Positions 1-7,287 are shown, counted from the stretch's first letter. The stretch: DNA of 9,204 nucleotides from Bathymodiolus azoricus thioautotrophic gill symbiont (GCF_001298715.1 NZ_CDSC02000442.1:1-9204), one strand, 5' to 3'. Numbers and translations are program-made. Notes: generated by a model from the letters alone, not told the origin.

Positions 1-11
1 GAGAATAAAAT

Positions 12-305
12 ATGAACAACAAAAATATATTTGTAGATACTGTTAGTGCCATTAATGTTAACAATGGCATTGTCAAAATGAACTTAGTGGCACAATCTTC
101 TGAACAACCAATAACCGATGACAATAACGCACCAAAATTTGACGATTTGGGGCAAATCACTATGCCGTTAAATGGTTTTTTGTATATGCTAAGTGTGATT
201 GAAGGGCTAATGCAAGATGACAAAATGAAGGATATGATTCAGCGCTTTCAGGCAGCTGGCATTATTCCAACTGAACAAGAGATTGAAAAAGCTCGGGATA
301 AATAG
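12..305 (+). CDS. small conserved-looking protein of unknown function heading the type I secretion operon
   Basis: This 97-aa protein has no signal peptide and no membrane segment, so it is probably cytosolic. The first half (residues 1-50) looks beta-rich, with a pattern like VDTVSAINVNNGIVKMNL. It is followed by a MPLNGFL motif (residues 51-57) leading into an amphipathic helical second half ending in GIIPTEQEIEKARDK. A GAGA stretch 7 nt before the ATG can act as a weak ribosome binding site. The gene ends 21 nt before the RtxB-like ABC transporter and is very probably cotranscribed with the three exporter genes. I have the impression that similar short proteins (NGIVR..L, then MPL.GFL) accompany type I exporters in marine bacteria, but I cannot name a family. 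In Vibrio MARTX loci a small hypothetical gene (rtxH) also accompanies the toxin genes; equivalence is a guess. Function unknown. Confidence 0.8.
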   Translation: MNNKNIFVDTVSAINVNNGIVKMNLVAQSSEQPITDDNNAPKFDDLGQITMPLNGFLYMLSVIEGLMQDDKMKDMIQRFQAAGIIPTEQEIEKARDK

Positions 306-326
306 TTTTTTAGTGAGCCTTAAGTA

Positions 327-2375
327 TTGCAACCAGTTTATCAATCAGTTTATACGTTATTCCTACTATTAAGAGAAGAAGTTCTTGCCAAGGACATTCT
401 TATTCAAGAAAGTAAAAATAGTACCTATGATGAAGAAAAACTGCATTTATTTGCCAAGGAGAATCTATTAAAACTCCAGTTTAGCAAAGCAAAACTCTCT
501 GTTAAAAAACTACAAAAGAGAGTGCCCTTTATTTTTTTTACCAAAGATAATCAGCCTTCTGTGGTTGCTCATTTATCCCAAGAGGGGGTTTTAATTCAGC
601 GTCCTGACAAGGAGCCCGCTCAATTTCAATTATCTGATGTTCAACAAGTTTGGAGTGGCAATGTTATTTTTGTCAAAGACACCGCCAAATTTGGACTTGA
701 GTGGTTTGTGCCTGAATTTTTGCGTTATCGTAATACCTTATTAGAAATCATTAGTTTTTCTTGCGTTTTAAAAATTGTGGCGTTGATCTTGCCATTGATT
801 TTTCAAGTGGTCATTGATAAAGTGGTTGTCAATAACGCCTTATCAACGATGATAATTTTATTGATTGCCTTACTGAGTGCCAATCTATTTGAAATCGCCT
901 TAACCAGTATACGCGAATATTTATTATTACACACTGCCAATCGCATCGATATTGGTTTGGGAATGCGTTTATTTAAGCATTTGATACATTTGCCCATTGC
1001 TTTTTTTGAAAGCAAATCTGTTGGATTGTTAGTGAGTAGGGCGCAAGAGATTAATAGTGTGCGTGAATTTTTTACTGGTAAAGCGTTATTAAGTGTGATT
1101 GACTTTGTGTTTTTATTCATCACTTTTTTTGTCATGTATTATATCTCCCCAAAAATAGCCTTGGTGGTTGCCATTACAGTGCCATTTTATTTTATTAGCG
1201 CTTGGTTGTTGACACCAAAACTGATTAAATATATTGAATTGTCATTCAGCAAGGGAGCAAAAAATACCGCCTTTTTAACAGAATCTATCTCCAATAGTGA
1301 AACCATCAAAAGTATGGCATTAGAGCGGGTAATGTTAAAACGCTGGAACAAGCAAACCAGCAGCATGGTTGGCGTGAATTATAATTTACAAAAATTAAAT
1401 ACCTTTGCCTCACAAATGGTTAGTATTTTTTCAAAAGTTGTGGGGGTGTTGATTTTATGGCTGGGTGCCACCGAAGTATTTGCATTAAATATGACTATTG
1501 GACAATTAATTGCCTTTAATATGTTGTTGTCTATGTTTCAACAACCTCTTAATCAACTTACTTCATTGTGGCAAGAATTTTTACAAACAAAAATAGCCGT
1601 TGAGCGATTAAGCAGTATTTTAAATACACCTGCTGAAAAGAAGAAAAACCAGGTTCCACATAAATTGCAAGGAAAAATTGAACTTAAAAATGTGTTTTTT
1701 AAATATACACCTACTGGTAATTTGGTGCTTGAAAATATTAATTTAACCATTGAGATTGGTGAAAGTGTGGCATTGGTCGGTGGATCTGGCTCTGGGAAAA
1801 GCACAATTGCCAAATTAATACAAGGTCTATATGTGCCTGATTCTGGCGATATTTATATTGACGATGTTAATATTAACAAAATAGACAAACATTCATTAAG
1901 AGATCAAATCGGCGTTGTTTTACAAGAAAACTACCTTTTTCAAGAAAGTGTGCGAGCAAATATTGCCCATAAGAATCCAACTTTGCCTATAGCGCAAGTA
2001 ATTGAGGCGGCAAAAACCTCAGGTGCCGATGAATTTATTCGCAAAATGCAATTGGGATACAATACTGAGATTCAAGAAGGTGGCAAGTCTTTATCAGGCG
2101 GACAAAGACAAAGAATTGCCTTTGCCAGAGCCATTATTGACCAACCAAAATTACTCATCTTGGATGAAGCAACCTCTGCTTTGGATGAAGAGTCTCAAGC
2201 ATTAATTCGTCAAAATATGGCTGCAATATCACGCGGTAAAACAGTGATTACTATCGCCCATCGTTTGTCCACTATTCGCTCTTGTGATCGAGTGGTGGTT
2301 ATCAATAAAGGTAAAATAACGGATATTTTAACGGGTGAAGATAAGACCAAATACTTAACTCTTATCCCTTCATGA
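327..2375 (+). CDS. rtxB: RtxB/HlyB-like type I secretion ABC transporter (permease-ATPase)
   Basis: This inner-membrane exporter subunit (682 aa) powers secretion of RTX proteins through a HlyD-type adaptor and TolC. Domains in order: a peptidase-C39-like domain (about 1-125) with no Cys, and Pro76 where HlyB keeps a His, so it should bind substrate rather than cleave it; a six-helix transmembrane domain (about 139-410); and a nucleotide-binding domain (about 450-680). The ATPase motifs are complete: Walker A GGSGSGKST (485-493), Q-loop Gln533, signature LSGGQ (589-593), Walker B with Glu614, and His645 of the H-loop. It aligns by eye with E. coli HlyB along its length. The start is TTG at 327: an in-frame stop lies at 321-323 and the first in-frame ATG is near residue 175, inside the membrane domain. 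Only a weak GTGAG precedes it, so translation may be coupled to the 97-aa gene. It is separated from the HlyD-like gene by 28 nt. Confidence 0.93.
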   Translation: MQPVYQSVYTLFLLLREEVLAKDILIQESKNSTYDEEKLHLFAKENLLKLQFSKAKLSVKKLQKRVPFIFFTKDNQPSVVAHLSQEGVLIQRPDKEPAQFQLSDVQQVWSGNVIFVKDTAKFGLEWFVPEFLRYRNTLLEIISFSCVLKIVALILPLIFQVVIDKVVVNNALSTMIILLIALLSANLFEIALTSIREYLLLHTANRIDIGLGMRLFKHLIHLPIAFFESKSVGLLVSRAQEINSVREFFTGKALLSVIDFVFLFITFFVMYYISPKIALVVAITVPFYFISAWLLTPKLIKYIELSFSKGAKNTAFLTESISNSETIKSMALERVMLKRWNKQTSSMVGVNYNLQKLNTFASQMVSIFSKVVGVLILWLGATEVFALNMTIGQLIAFNMLLSMFQQPLNQLTSLWQEFLQTKIAVERLSSILNTPAEKKKNQVPHKLQGKIELKNVFFKYTPTGNLVLENINLTIEIGESVALVGGSGSGKSTIAKLIQGLYVPDSGDIYIDDVNINKIDKHSLRDQIGVVLQENYLFQESVRANIAHKNPTLPIAQVIEAAKTSGADEFIRKMQLGYNTEIQEGGKSLSGGQRQRIAFARAIIDQPKLLILDEATSALDEESQALIRQNMAAISRGKTVITIAHRLSTIRSCDRVVVINKGKITDILTGEDKTKYLTLIPS

Positions 2376-2403
2376 ATTACGCTTTATCTAACAAAGGTCT
2401 TGT

Positions 2404-3912
2404 ATGAATAATCGTCGAAAATCCAATTTATATCACCTTGGAAATTTTTTTAATCCCACCTTAGTCTTGCTAAAAAAAGGGTTAAAGAAATTAGCCGTTG
2501 AGCAAAAAATGAATTTTATCAGTCATCTGTATTTATCCGCCAGCAAGGTTGTATGCGACCAAGACCTTAAGAAGAAATTTTCCTCAATCTTTGTTAGCAA
2601 AGAAATCGACAACAAAGCCTTTGAATTCTCCCCTACTTATTTACGCATTCAAAAACAAGCGCCGACAAATTTCTCTCGCCTAATTGGCTGGAGCGTGGTT
2701 GCATTTGTAACAATAGTGTTGTTATGGTCTTATTTTAGCCACATTGCTATTTATGCAAATACCACAGGTAAATTAATTGTCTCTGGCAAGTCGCAAAAAA
2801 TTCAATCTTTGAATCCAGGAAAAATTGAAAAAATTTATGTTAAAGAAGGGCAAGTTGTGCAAAAAGGAGATTTGTTGGTGCAATTGAGCGACATAGAGGC
2901 AAAAACCAATATTGTCAACTTTCAGGCGAAATTGTCGTTTTATCAACAAAATCAGCAGAATTTTAAATACATTTTCCCCATTATTGAGCAAATTGAACAA
3001 GCGGAAAAGCCCCCTAAAATTAACATTTTGCACAATAGACAAACCACCCTAGATTTAGAAGAATTCTTTAAACAAATTGCACAATTTAATGCCAAAATTG
3101 ACAATCTAAAAAAATCCAGTAACAATTTAAAAAAGGAAATTGAATTAGAGCAATCTATGATAGAAAATGCACGCAAGCGTGTCAAAATGTTCAGTCAATT
3201 TTTTGATGATCAAGACATTTCTGAATTACAATTTCTGCAAGCGCAGAAGGAATTACTACAATCTAAAAAAGAGCTGCTCAGCAAACAATCAAAACTGCAC
3301 GAAATAAACGACAATCGTCAATTAGAAAAAAGTAATAAAAAATTTGCTATCAGTCAAAAGAAAAATAAAATTTACAAAGAATACCAAAAAAATCAATTGG
3401 ATATTATTGAAACATCGGAGGCGTTAAAAAAATATCAAAACCAACAACAAACCATGCGTTTTTATGCGCCAATAGAGGGCTTTGTACAAGAAATCGCCAT
3501 CAACACAATTGGCGGTGTGGTTACCTCTGCACAAGAATTAATGTCTATTGTCCCCATCGGAAAACTTTCTTTGAAAGCCGAAGTAAAAATATTAAACAAA
3601 GATGTGGGTTTTGTGCGCACTGGGCAAATAGCAAGCGTGCAATTGGATGCTTTTAATTATATAAAATACGGTGCAATTGATGGAGTGGTTGAAAATATTT
3701 ATCAAGATTCTGTTGAAGACGAAGAGATGGGGTATGTTTTTTTAGCCACCATCAACCTCAAAGACAACATAATACAATATAAGGGTAAAACCACACGCTT
3801 ACACGCAGGCCTGTCAGTCGTTGTTAGGATAGAAACAGGGCGACGCCGCGTGATTGACTATTTATTATCGCCTGTTCTGGAGCATGTCAATGAAGGACTT
3901 AGAGAGCGCTAA
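2404..3912 (+). CDS. rtxD: RtxD/HlyD-family membrane fusion protein of type I secretion
   Basis: This is the periplasmic adaptor linking the inner-membrane ABC pair to the outer-membrane TolC channel. The 502 aa show a cytosolic N-terminus of about 92 residues and one membrane helix (about 93-112). Then come the first half of the lipoyl/barrel-sandwich domain (about 122-162, with VKEGQVVQKGD), a long Lys/Gln/Glu-rich coiled-coil hairpin (about 165-345), the second lipoyl half (about 352-385, RFYAPIEGFVQ and GGVVTSAQELM), and a beta-barrel. The C-terminus VIDYLLSPVLEHVNEGLRER closely matches the end of E. coli HlyD, which is diagnostic. The ATG follows AAAGG by 6 nt, a good ribosome binding site. 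The gene sits between two ABC transporter genes and overlaps the second, so its product probably contacts both. The cytosolic N-terminal arm is longer than the roughly 60 residues of HlyD, as far as I recall. Confidence 0.94.
   Translation: MNNRRKSNLYHLGNFFNPTLVLLKKGLKKLAVEQKMNFISHLYLSASKVVCDQDLKKKFSSIFVSKEIDNKAFEFSPTYLRIQKQAPTNFSRLIGWSVVAFVTIVLLWSYFSHIAIYANTTGKLIVSGKSQKIQSLNPGKIEKIYVKEGQVVQKGDLLVQLSDIEAKTNIVNFQAKLSFYQQNQQNFKYIFPIIEQIEQAEKPPKINILHNRQTTLDLEEFFKQIAQFNAKIDNLKKSSNNLKKEIELEQSMIENARKRVKMFSQFFDDQDISELQFLQAQKELLQSKKELLSKQSKLHEINDNRQLEKSNKKFAISQKKNKIYKEYQKNQLDIIETSEALKKYQNQQQTMRFYAPIEGFVQEIAINTIGGVVTSAQELMSIVPIGKLSLKAEVKILNKDVGFVRTGQIASVQLDAFNYIKYGAIDGVVENIYQDSVEDEEMGYVFLATINLKDNIIQYKGKTTRLHAGLSVVVRIETGRRRVIDYLLSPVLEHVNEGLRER
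3879..3882 (+). promoter_or_regulatory. ribosome binding site that decides the rtxE start
   Basis: GGAG lies inside the 3' end of the HlyD-like gene. It is 7 nt before the ATG at 3890 but only 1 nt before the ATG at 3884, and it is downstream of the TTG at 3854. This favours 3890 as the start of the second ABC transporter and implies reinitiation or coupling with the overlapping upstream gene. Confidence 0.6.
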
Positions 3913-6037
3913 TCTCACTGCCAACAGCCACGCCTTGCGTTGCATCGTTGAGTTATTAAAACATTTTGAAAAAAATATTGAACTGAAAAGCCTTAGCCAT
4001 TTATTGGTCAGCAGTCAAAACAGTCATTTAAGCCAATCTGATCTGATATACGCCATTAAATGGGCGGGTATTAATGCAGAATATATGCAAATTGATCTCA
4101 ATAAATTGCATAAATTACACCTCCCCGTGCTTATCCAGTGTCAAAATAATTGGTTGCTCCTCGAGGCATTTGACGGAGAAAATATCACGGTCTTTGATGG
4201 TATGGAGAGCTGGCAAATAAGCATGCCAGATTGTCATCAAATTTGGCAAAATTCCTGTATTGCCATTGCCAATAATTTAGAAGAATATGATGCCAATACC
4301 GTGCAGAATGTCCCCATTAAAAATGGTTCTATTTTTCAATGGTTTTTGCCTTCAATCAAGAAACATAAAAAACAATTTTTATCGGTGATTTTTATCTCTA
4401 TTATGATCCAGCTGATTATGCTGCTCACACCCTTATTATTTCAATATTTTTTAGACAGCGCATTACCCAGTTTCAACCTTACCATTCTACAAACTATTAT
4501 GACAGCAATGCTATTTTTTGCTTTGACTGACCCGATTTTTTTATTGATGCGATCTTTCGCTTTTTCCAATCTAACTTCTAAAATAGATTCAGAATTAACC
4601 AGTCGTATTTATGAACATTTAATGCAACTGAAATTGTCTTTTTTTCAAAATAATCAAATTGGAAAAATAACCGCTTTTATGAGAGAAATGGCAAATATTA
4701 GGCAGTTCATGACCGGAAATTCACTCACTCTAGTGATTGATTTGATTTTTGTGGTGGTGTTTTTCTCGGTAATGTTTCAATATTCTGTTTTTATGACGGT
4801 TATTGTATTAATATTTTTGCTGATTTATTTTTTCTTTTGGATAATAGTAGGTCCAGTTGTGCGTAAACGCAGTGAACAATCTTTTGATGCAAATGCAGAC
4901 AACACCGCATTATTAACAGAAACTTTATACGGCATCAACTCAATCAAGGTAATGGCAACAGAAAATAGATTCATCCGTCAATGGGAAAAACGATTAGGTA
5001 GATATCAGCATGCCTATGCACAAGCAGAATTGACTAATATTTTTTCCATGCAAGGCATCTCACTTATTAATAAAATAATGATTATTGTCATTTTATGGTT
5101 AGGCATTACTGAAGTACTAGAAGGTAACTTAACCATTGGCGCTTTCATTGCTTTTCGCATGTACTCCAATTATGTTGTGGAGCCTGTGATTCGTTTAGCA
5201 CAAATATGGCAAGATTTCCAATATACATTGGTTTCCATTAAAAAAATTAGTTTAATTCTTAAAGAGCCGTTAGAAGAATTACCCAAAAATATGTTCCTTA
5301 GTAAGATTTCAGGTGGTATTGTTTTTAAGGGTGTTTATTTCACTTACCAAAAAGAATTGCCTGCCGTTTTATCAGACATTAATTTAACCTTGGAACCAGG
5401 TTGCATGCTTGGTATAACGGGGCCTTCTGGTTCTGGAAAAAGCACATTAACCAAATTATTACAAATGTTTTATCAATCTACTACAGGGGAGATATTAATA
5501 GACGGGTTAGATATTAGAACACTCTCGCCAACTGAATTAAGAATGAATATGGGTGTTGTATTGCAAAATAGTGAGTTATTTCAAGACACTATTATCAACA
5601 ACCTTAAGCTCGCTAACCCTGATGTTACAACAGAACAATTACAAAAAATTGCCAAAATGTGCGGTGCAGATTTTATTGAAGAATTGCCACAAGGTTACGA
5701 GACAATGTTAAGCGAAAAAGGCAGTAATTTATCAGGCGGACAACGACAAAGAATCGCATTTATGCGAGCACTTATTAACAACCCTAAGATTTTAATTTTA
5801 GATGAAGCAACTTCTGCCTTAGACTATGCTTCAGAGCGTGTTATTTTAAACCACCTACCAGAAATAAGAAAAAATAGAACCGTTATCTCGGTTGCTCACC
5901 GCCTTAACACCCTTAAAGATGCAGATGTGATTGTTTTTATTGATAAAGGCAGAATCACTGAGCAGGGCACACATCAAGAGCTGATAGATAAAAATGGTGG
6001 TTATGCAAAACTCTACCACTTGCAACAACAAACATAG
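3890..6037 (+). CDS. rtxE: RtxE-like second ABC transporter of the type I secretion system
   Basis: This is the second permease-ATPase of the system, 715 aa from the chosen start, and probably pairs with the RtxB-like protein as a heterodimer, as proposed for MARTX exporters. It has a degenerate C39-like domain (about 1-130; His14 where the catalytic Cys would align, Trp88 near the catalytic His position), a transmembrane domain (about 155-440) and an ATPase domain (about 475-715). Motifs: Walker A GPSGSGKST (511-519), signature LSGGQ (614-618), Walker B with Glu639, H-loop His670, all intact. The frame is open upstream to a TTG at 3854, but the ATG at 3890 has GGAG (3879-3882) 7 nt before it, and the ATG at 3884 would lie only 1 nt from it. 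The gene overlaps the HlyD-like gene by 23 nt, suggesting translational coupling. No toxin or TolC gene follows it. Confidence 0.92.
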   Translation: MKDLESANLTANSHALRCIVELLKHFEKNIELKSLSHLLVSSQNSHLSQSDLIYAIKWAGINAEYMQIDLNKLHKLHLPVLIQCQNNWLLLEAFDGENITVFDGMESWQISMPDCHQIWQNSCIAIANNLEEYDANTVQNVPIKNGSIFQWFLPSIKKHKKQFLSVIFISIMIQLIMLLTPLLFQYFLDSALPSFNLTILQTIMTAMLFFALTDPIFLLMRSFAFSNLTSKIDSELTSRIYEHLMQLKLSFFQNNQIGKITAFMREMANIRQFMTGNSLTLVIDLIFVVVFFSVMFQYSVFMTVIVLIFLLIYFFFWIIVGPVVRKRSEQSFDANADNTALLTETLYGINSIKVMATENRFIRQWEKRLGRYQHAYAQAELTNIFSMQGISLINKIMIIVILWLGITEVLEGNLTIGAFIAFRMYSNYVVEPVIRLAQIWQDFQYTLVSIKKISLILKEPLEELPKNMFLSKISGGIVFKGVYFTYQKELPAVLSDINLTLEPGCMLGITGPSGSGKSTLTKLLQMFYQSTTGEILIDGLDIRTLSPTELRMNMGVVLQNSELFQDTIINNLKLANPDVTTEQLQKIAKMCGADFIEELPQGYETMLSEKGSNLSGGQRQRIAFMRALINNPKILILDEATSALDYASERVILNHLPEIRKNRTVISVAHRLNTLKDADVIVFIDKGRITEQGTHQELIDKNGGYAKLYHLQQQT

Positions 6038-6053
6038 GGAAAGTGTTGTATAG

Positions 6054-6103
6054 ATCTGATTGTTTACAGTCATCTTATTATGCTGTTACAGTTTGAATCA
6101 GGT
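6054..6103 (+). other. potential stem-loop in the 3' region after the exporter operon
   Basis: ATCTGATT (6054-6061) can pair with AATCAGGT (6096-6103), with one G-U pair. Inside it, TGT-TT-ACAG (6061-6069) can pair in part with CTGT-T-ACA (6083-6090); the two layers share one base at 6061. The same inner segments also form an imperfect direct repeat (TGTTTACAGT and TGTTACAGTT). No T-run follows, so it is not a standard intrinsic terminator. It begins 16 nt after the rtxE stop codon and could be a 3' mRNA-stabilising element or a weak terminator. This is pairing by eye, not a computed fold. Confidence 0.35.
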
Positions 6104-6191
6104 GTCATCAACCAACAAAAATTTGCACTTAGAATTTGTATAATCGATCAACAATATTGGATTATTATAATATTATTAAATATAGATAGAC

Positions 6192-6219
6192 TTGCAAAGT
6201 ATTTTTTCTTGTGAATAAT
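6192..6219 (+). promoter_or_regulatory. possible sigma70-type promoter for the 76-aa secreted protein gene
   Basis: TTGCAA (6192-6197) and AATAAT (6214-6219) are separated by 16 nt and lie 37 nt before the ATG at 6256. The stretch 6121-6230 is extremely AT-rich, with other -10-like hexamers (TATAAT at 6139-6144 and 6166-6171) that lack a matching -35. Some promoter is expected here because 218 nt separate the exporter operon from the next gene, but which hexamers are used cannot be settled by reading. Confidence 0.35.
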
Positions 6220-6255
6220 AACAATTTTCAATTAATCAAAATATAGGAAGCAACA

Positions 6256-6486
6256 ATGAAAAAATTAGCCATATTATTTGGGTTGTTATTAAGTTTTAAT
6301 GTATTTGCTGATGTAAAAGATGGTGTTGCTGTTTTAAATGACGAGCCCACTGAAAAACAAATGCAAGCAGTGCGTGATGGTGCCAAAGATCGTTGCGAAG
6401 ACATTGATGATGAAGATAAACGCGAGGTTTGTGTGGTTGATTATTACGCACAACACAACTTAGAAGAAGAGCCTAGTTGCGATTAG
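6256..6486 (+). CDS. small exported acidic protein with three cysteines, function unknown
   Basis: A 76-aa protein that I do not recognise. Residues 1-18 form a typical Sec signal peptide (two lysines, a hydrophobic core ILFGLLLSF, and cleavage expected after Ala18 in NVFA). The mature part of about 58 residues is strongly acidic, with a run of Asp/Glu around 48-57 and an acidic tail. It contains three cysteines (47, 59, 75), so in the periplasm it could form one internal disulfide and leave one Cys free for a partner or dimerisation. No lipobox is present. The start is well supported by AGGAAG (6245-6250), 5 nt before the ATG. It lies 218 nt after the exporter operon and 98 nt before the rhodanese gene, so it is probably its own unit, perhaps with read-through to the next gene. 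A role in binding metal or a thiol partner is possible but unproven. Confidence 0.8.
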   Translation: MKKLAILFGLLLSFNVFADVKDGVAVLNDEPTEKQMQAVRDGAKDRCEDIDDEDKREVCVVDYYAQHNLEEEPSCD

Positions 6487-6519
6487 CAAATAAATGACAA
6501 GAATTTTTAGTGCCACTTA

Positions 6520-6535
6520 TGATAGAGGGCTATCA
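6520..6535 (+). other. perfect 6-bp hairpin between the small secreted protein and rhodanese genes
   Basis: TGATAG (6520-6525), AGGG loop, CTATCA (6530-6535). It can be extended to 6517-6539 by TTA/TAA pairing with one bulged A. It lies directly before the T-run hairpin at 6542-6563. Together they form tandem structures in the 98-nt gap. Role unknown; it may help termination or protect the mRNA end. Confidence 0.5.
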
Positions 6536-6541
6536 ATAACC

Positions 6542-6563
6542 AACTCGAAAGAGTTATTTTTTT
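6542..6563 (+). terminator. probable weak intrinsic terminator or attenuator
   Basis: AACTC, GAAA loop, GAGTT, then A and seven T. The stem is only 5 bp but is capped by a GNRA-type tetraloop. A competing stem, AATAAC (6535-6540) with GTTATT (6553-6558), would use part of the same arm. It ends 21 nt before the rhodanese ATG, so it probably ends transcripts from the 76-aa gene. It could also limit read-through into the rhodanese gene. Confidence 0.5.
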
Positions 6564-6584
6564 ATAACAAAGAAAGGAAACAAA

Positions 6585-7238
6585 ATGAAACTTAAAACAT
6601 TAGTAATAAGTGCTGCATCAGTAGCATTATTAGCGTCAACGGCTGTAACAGCTAATAAGCCAGTTGGCATCACTAAAGGCGTTATGAGCATAGCAGGTAT
6701 CTCTCGTAATCAAAACAACAAAGCCACTATTAATCCAGTATTTGCAAAGACTTCGCGTCCTTGTCCGCCGTTTTGTATCCAACCGACAAACCCGTTTGCA
6801 CCAGCAGCCGTTGATACAGTGAGCGAATTAGATGTTCTCTATGCACTTCGTGATATTTCTAGAGGTGATAAGTCAAAAATGGTGATTGATGCACGCACGC
6901 CAGTTTGGACTACCGCTAAAAAAGGTGGCACAATCAAAGGTGCAGTTAACATCTCATACAAGAAACTAAACGCTAAGGCAATTGCTAAGGATCCAGATGC
7001 AGTGATGGAGATCCTAACCAAAAGGTTTGGTGTGACTGAGCAAGATGGTATTTTTAACTTCAGTAAAGCCAAAACTTTGTATTTGTTCTGTAATGGTTTG
7101 TGGTGTGGTCAATCACCTGCAGCAATTAGAGCGCTACTTTCGCTGGGTTACCCAGAGCACAAACTTAAGTATTACCGCAGTGGTATGAATGCATGGCATT
7201 CATTAGGACTTAGTACAGTTAACAATTTAAAGAAGTAA
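6585..7238 (+). CDS. exported rhodanese-domain protein
   Basis: A 217-aa protein with a Sec signal peptide (about 1-23, cleavage expected after VTA), so a periplasmic sulfurtransferase-like protein. The rhodanese domain spans about 78-212. VIDART (100-105) is the usual substrate-domain strand, and GTIKGAVNIS (115-124) matches the G.I.GA.N. motif. The active-site loop starts at Cys169 (CNGLWCGQS), and YYRSGMNAWHSLGL is the standard C-terminal end. Cys169 should be the persulfide-carrying residue. Cys174 lies within the same loop, and a further pair in CPPFC (60-64) precedes the domain, so a redox or multi-cysteine relay is possible. Rhodaneses move sulfane sulfur between thiols; the physiological donor and acceptor here are unknown. 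AAAGGAAA (6573-6580) is a strong ribosome binding site. A strong terminator follows 24 nt after the stop, so it ends its transcription unit. Confidence 0.9.
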   Translation: MKLKTLVISAASVALLASTAVTANKPVGITKGVMSIAGISRNQNNKATINPVFAKTSRPCPPFCIQPTNPFAPAAVDTVSELDVLYALRDISRGDKSKMVIDARTPVWTTAKKGGTIKGAVNISYKKLNAKAIAKDPDAVMEILTKRFGVTEQDGIFNFSKAKTLYLFCNGLWCGQSPAAIRALLSLGYPEHKLKYYRSGMNAWHSLGLSTVNNLKK

Positions 7239-7261
7239 TTTTTAATGACTTTTAACTAAGG

Positions 7262-7287
7262 AAAAGGGCGTAATAACGCCCTTTTTT
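7262..7287 (+). terminator. strong intrinsic terminator after the rhodanese gene
   Basis: AAAAGGGCG (7262-7270), loop TAATAA, CGCCCTTTT (7277-7285), with six T in total. This is a perfect 9-bp stem with five G-C pairs next to the loop, followed by the T-run. It stops transcription 24-49 nt after the rhodanese stop codon. The A-run on the left also gives a T-run on the opposite strand, but no reverse gene ends here. Confidence 0.92.

Noticed and set aside
2002..2205. Open frame on the + strand inside rtxB, and similar open frames on the reverse strand inside rtxB, rtxD, the rhodanese, Sel1 and DUF3530 genes
   Set aside because: They lie wholly or mostly inside well-supported genes in another frame, have no convincing start signals, and show no recognisable domain.
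3854..3889. TTG at 3854 or ATG at 3884 as the start of rtxE
   Set aside because: The extension would overlap the conserved end of the HlyD-like gene further, and GGAG at 3879-3882 is spaced correctly only for the ATG at 3890.
6123..6144. TTGCAC plus TATAAT as a promoter for the 76-aa gene
   Set aside because: The spacer is only 10 nt; TATAAT alone in such AT-rich DNA is weak evidence.
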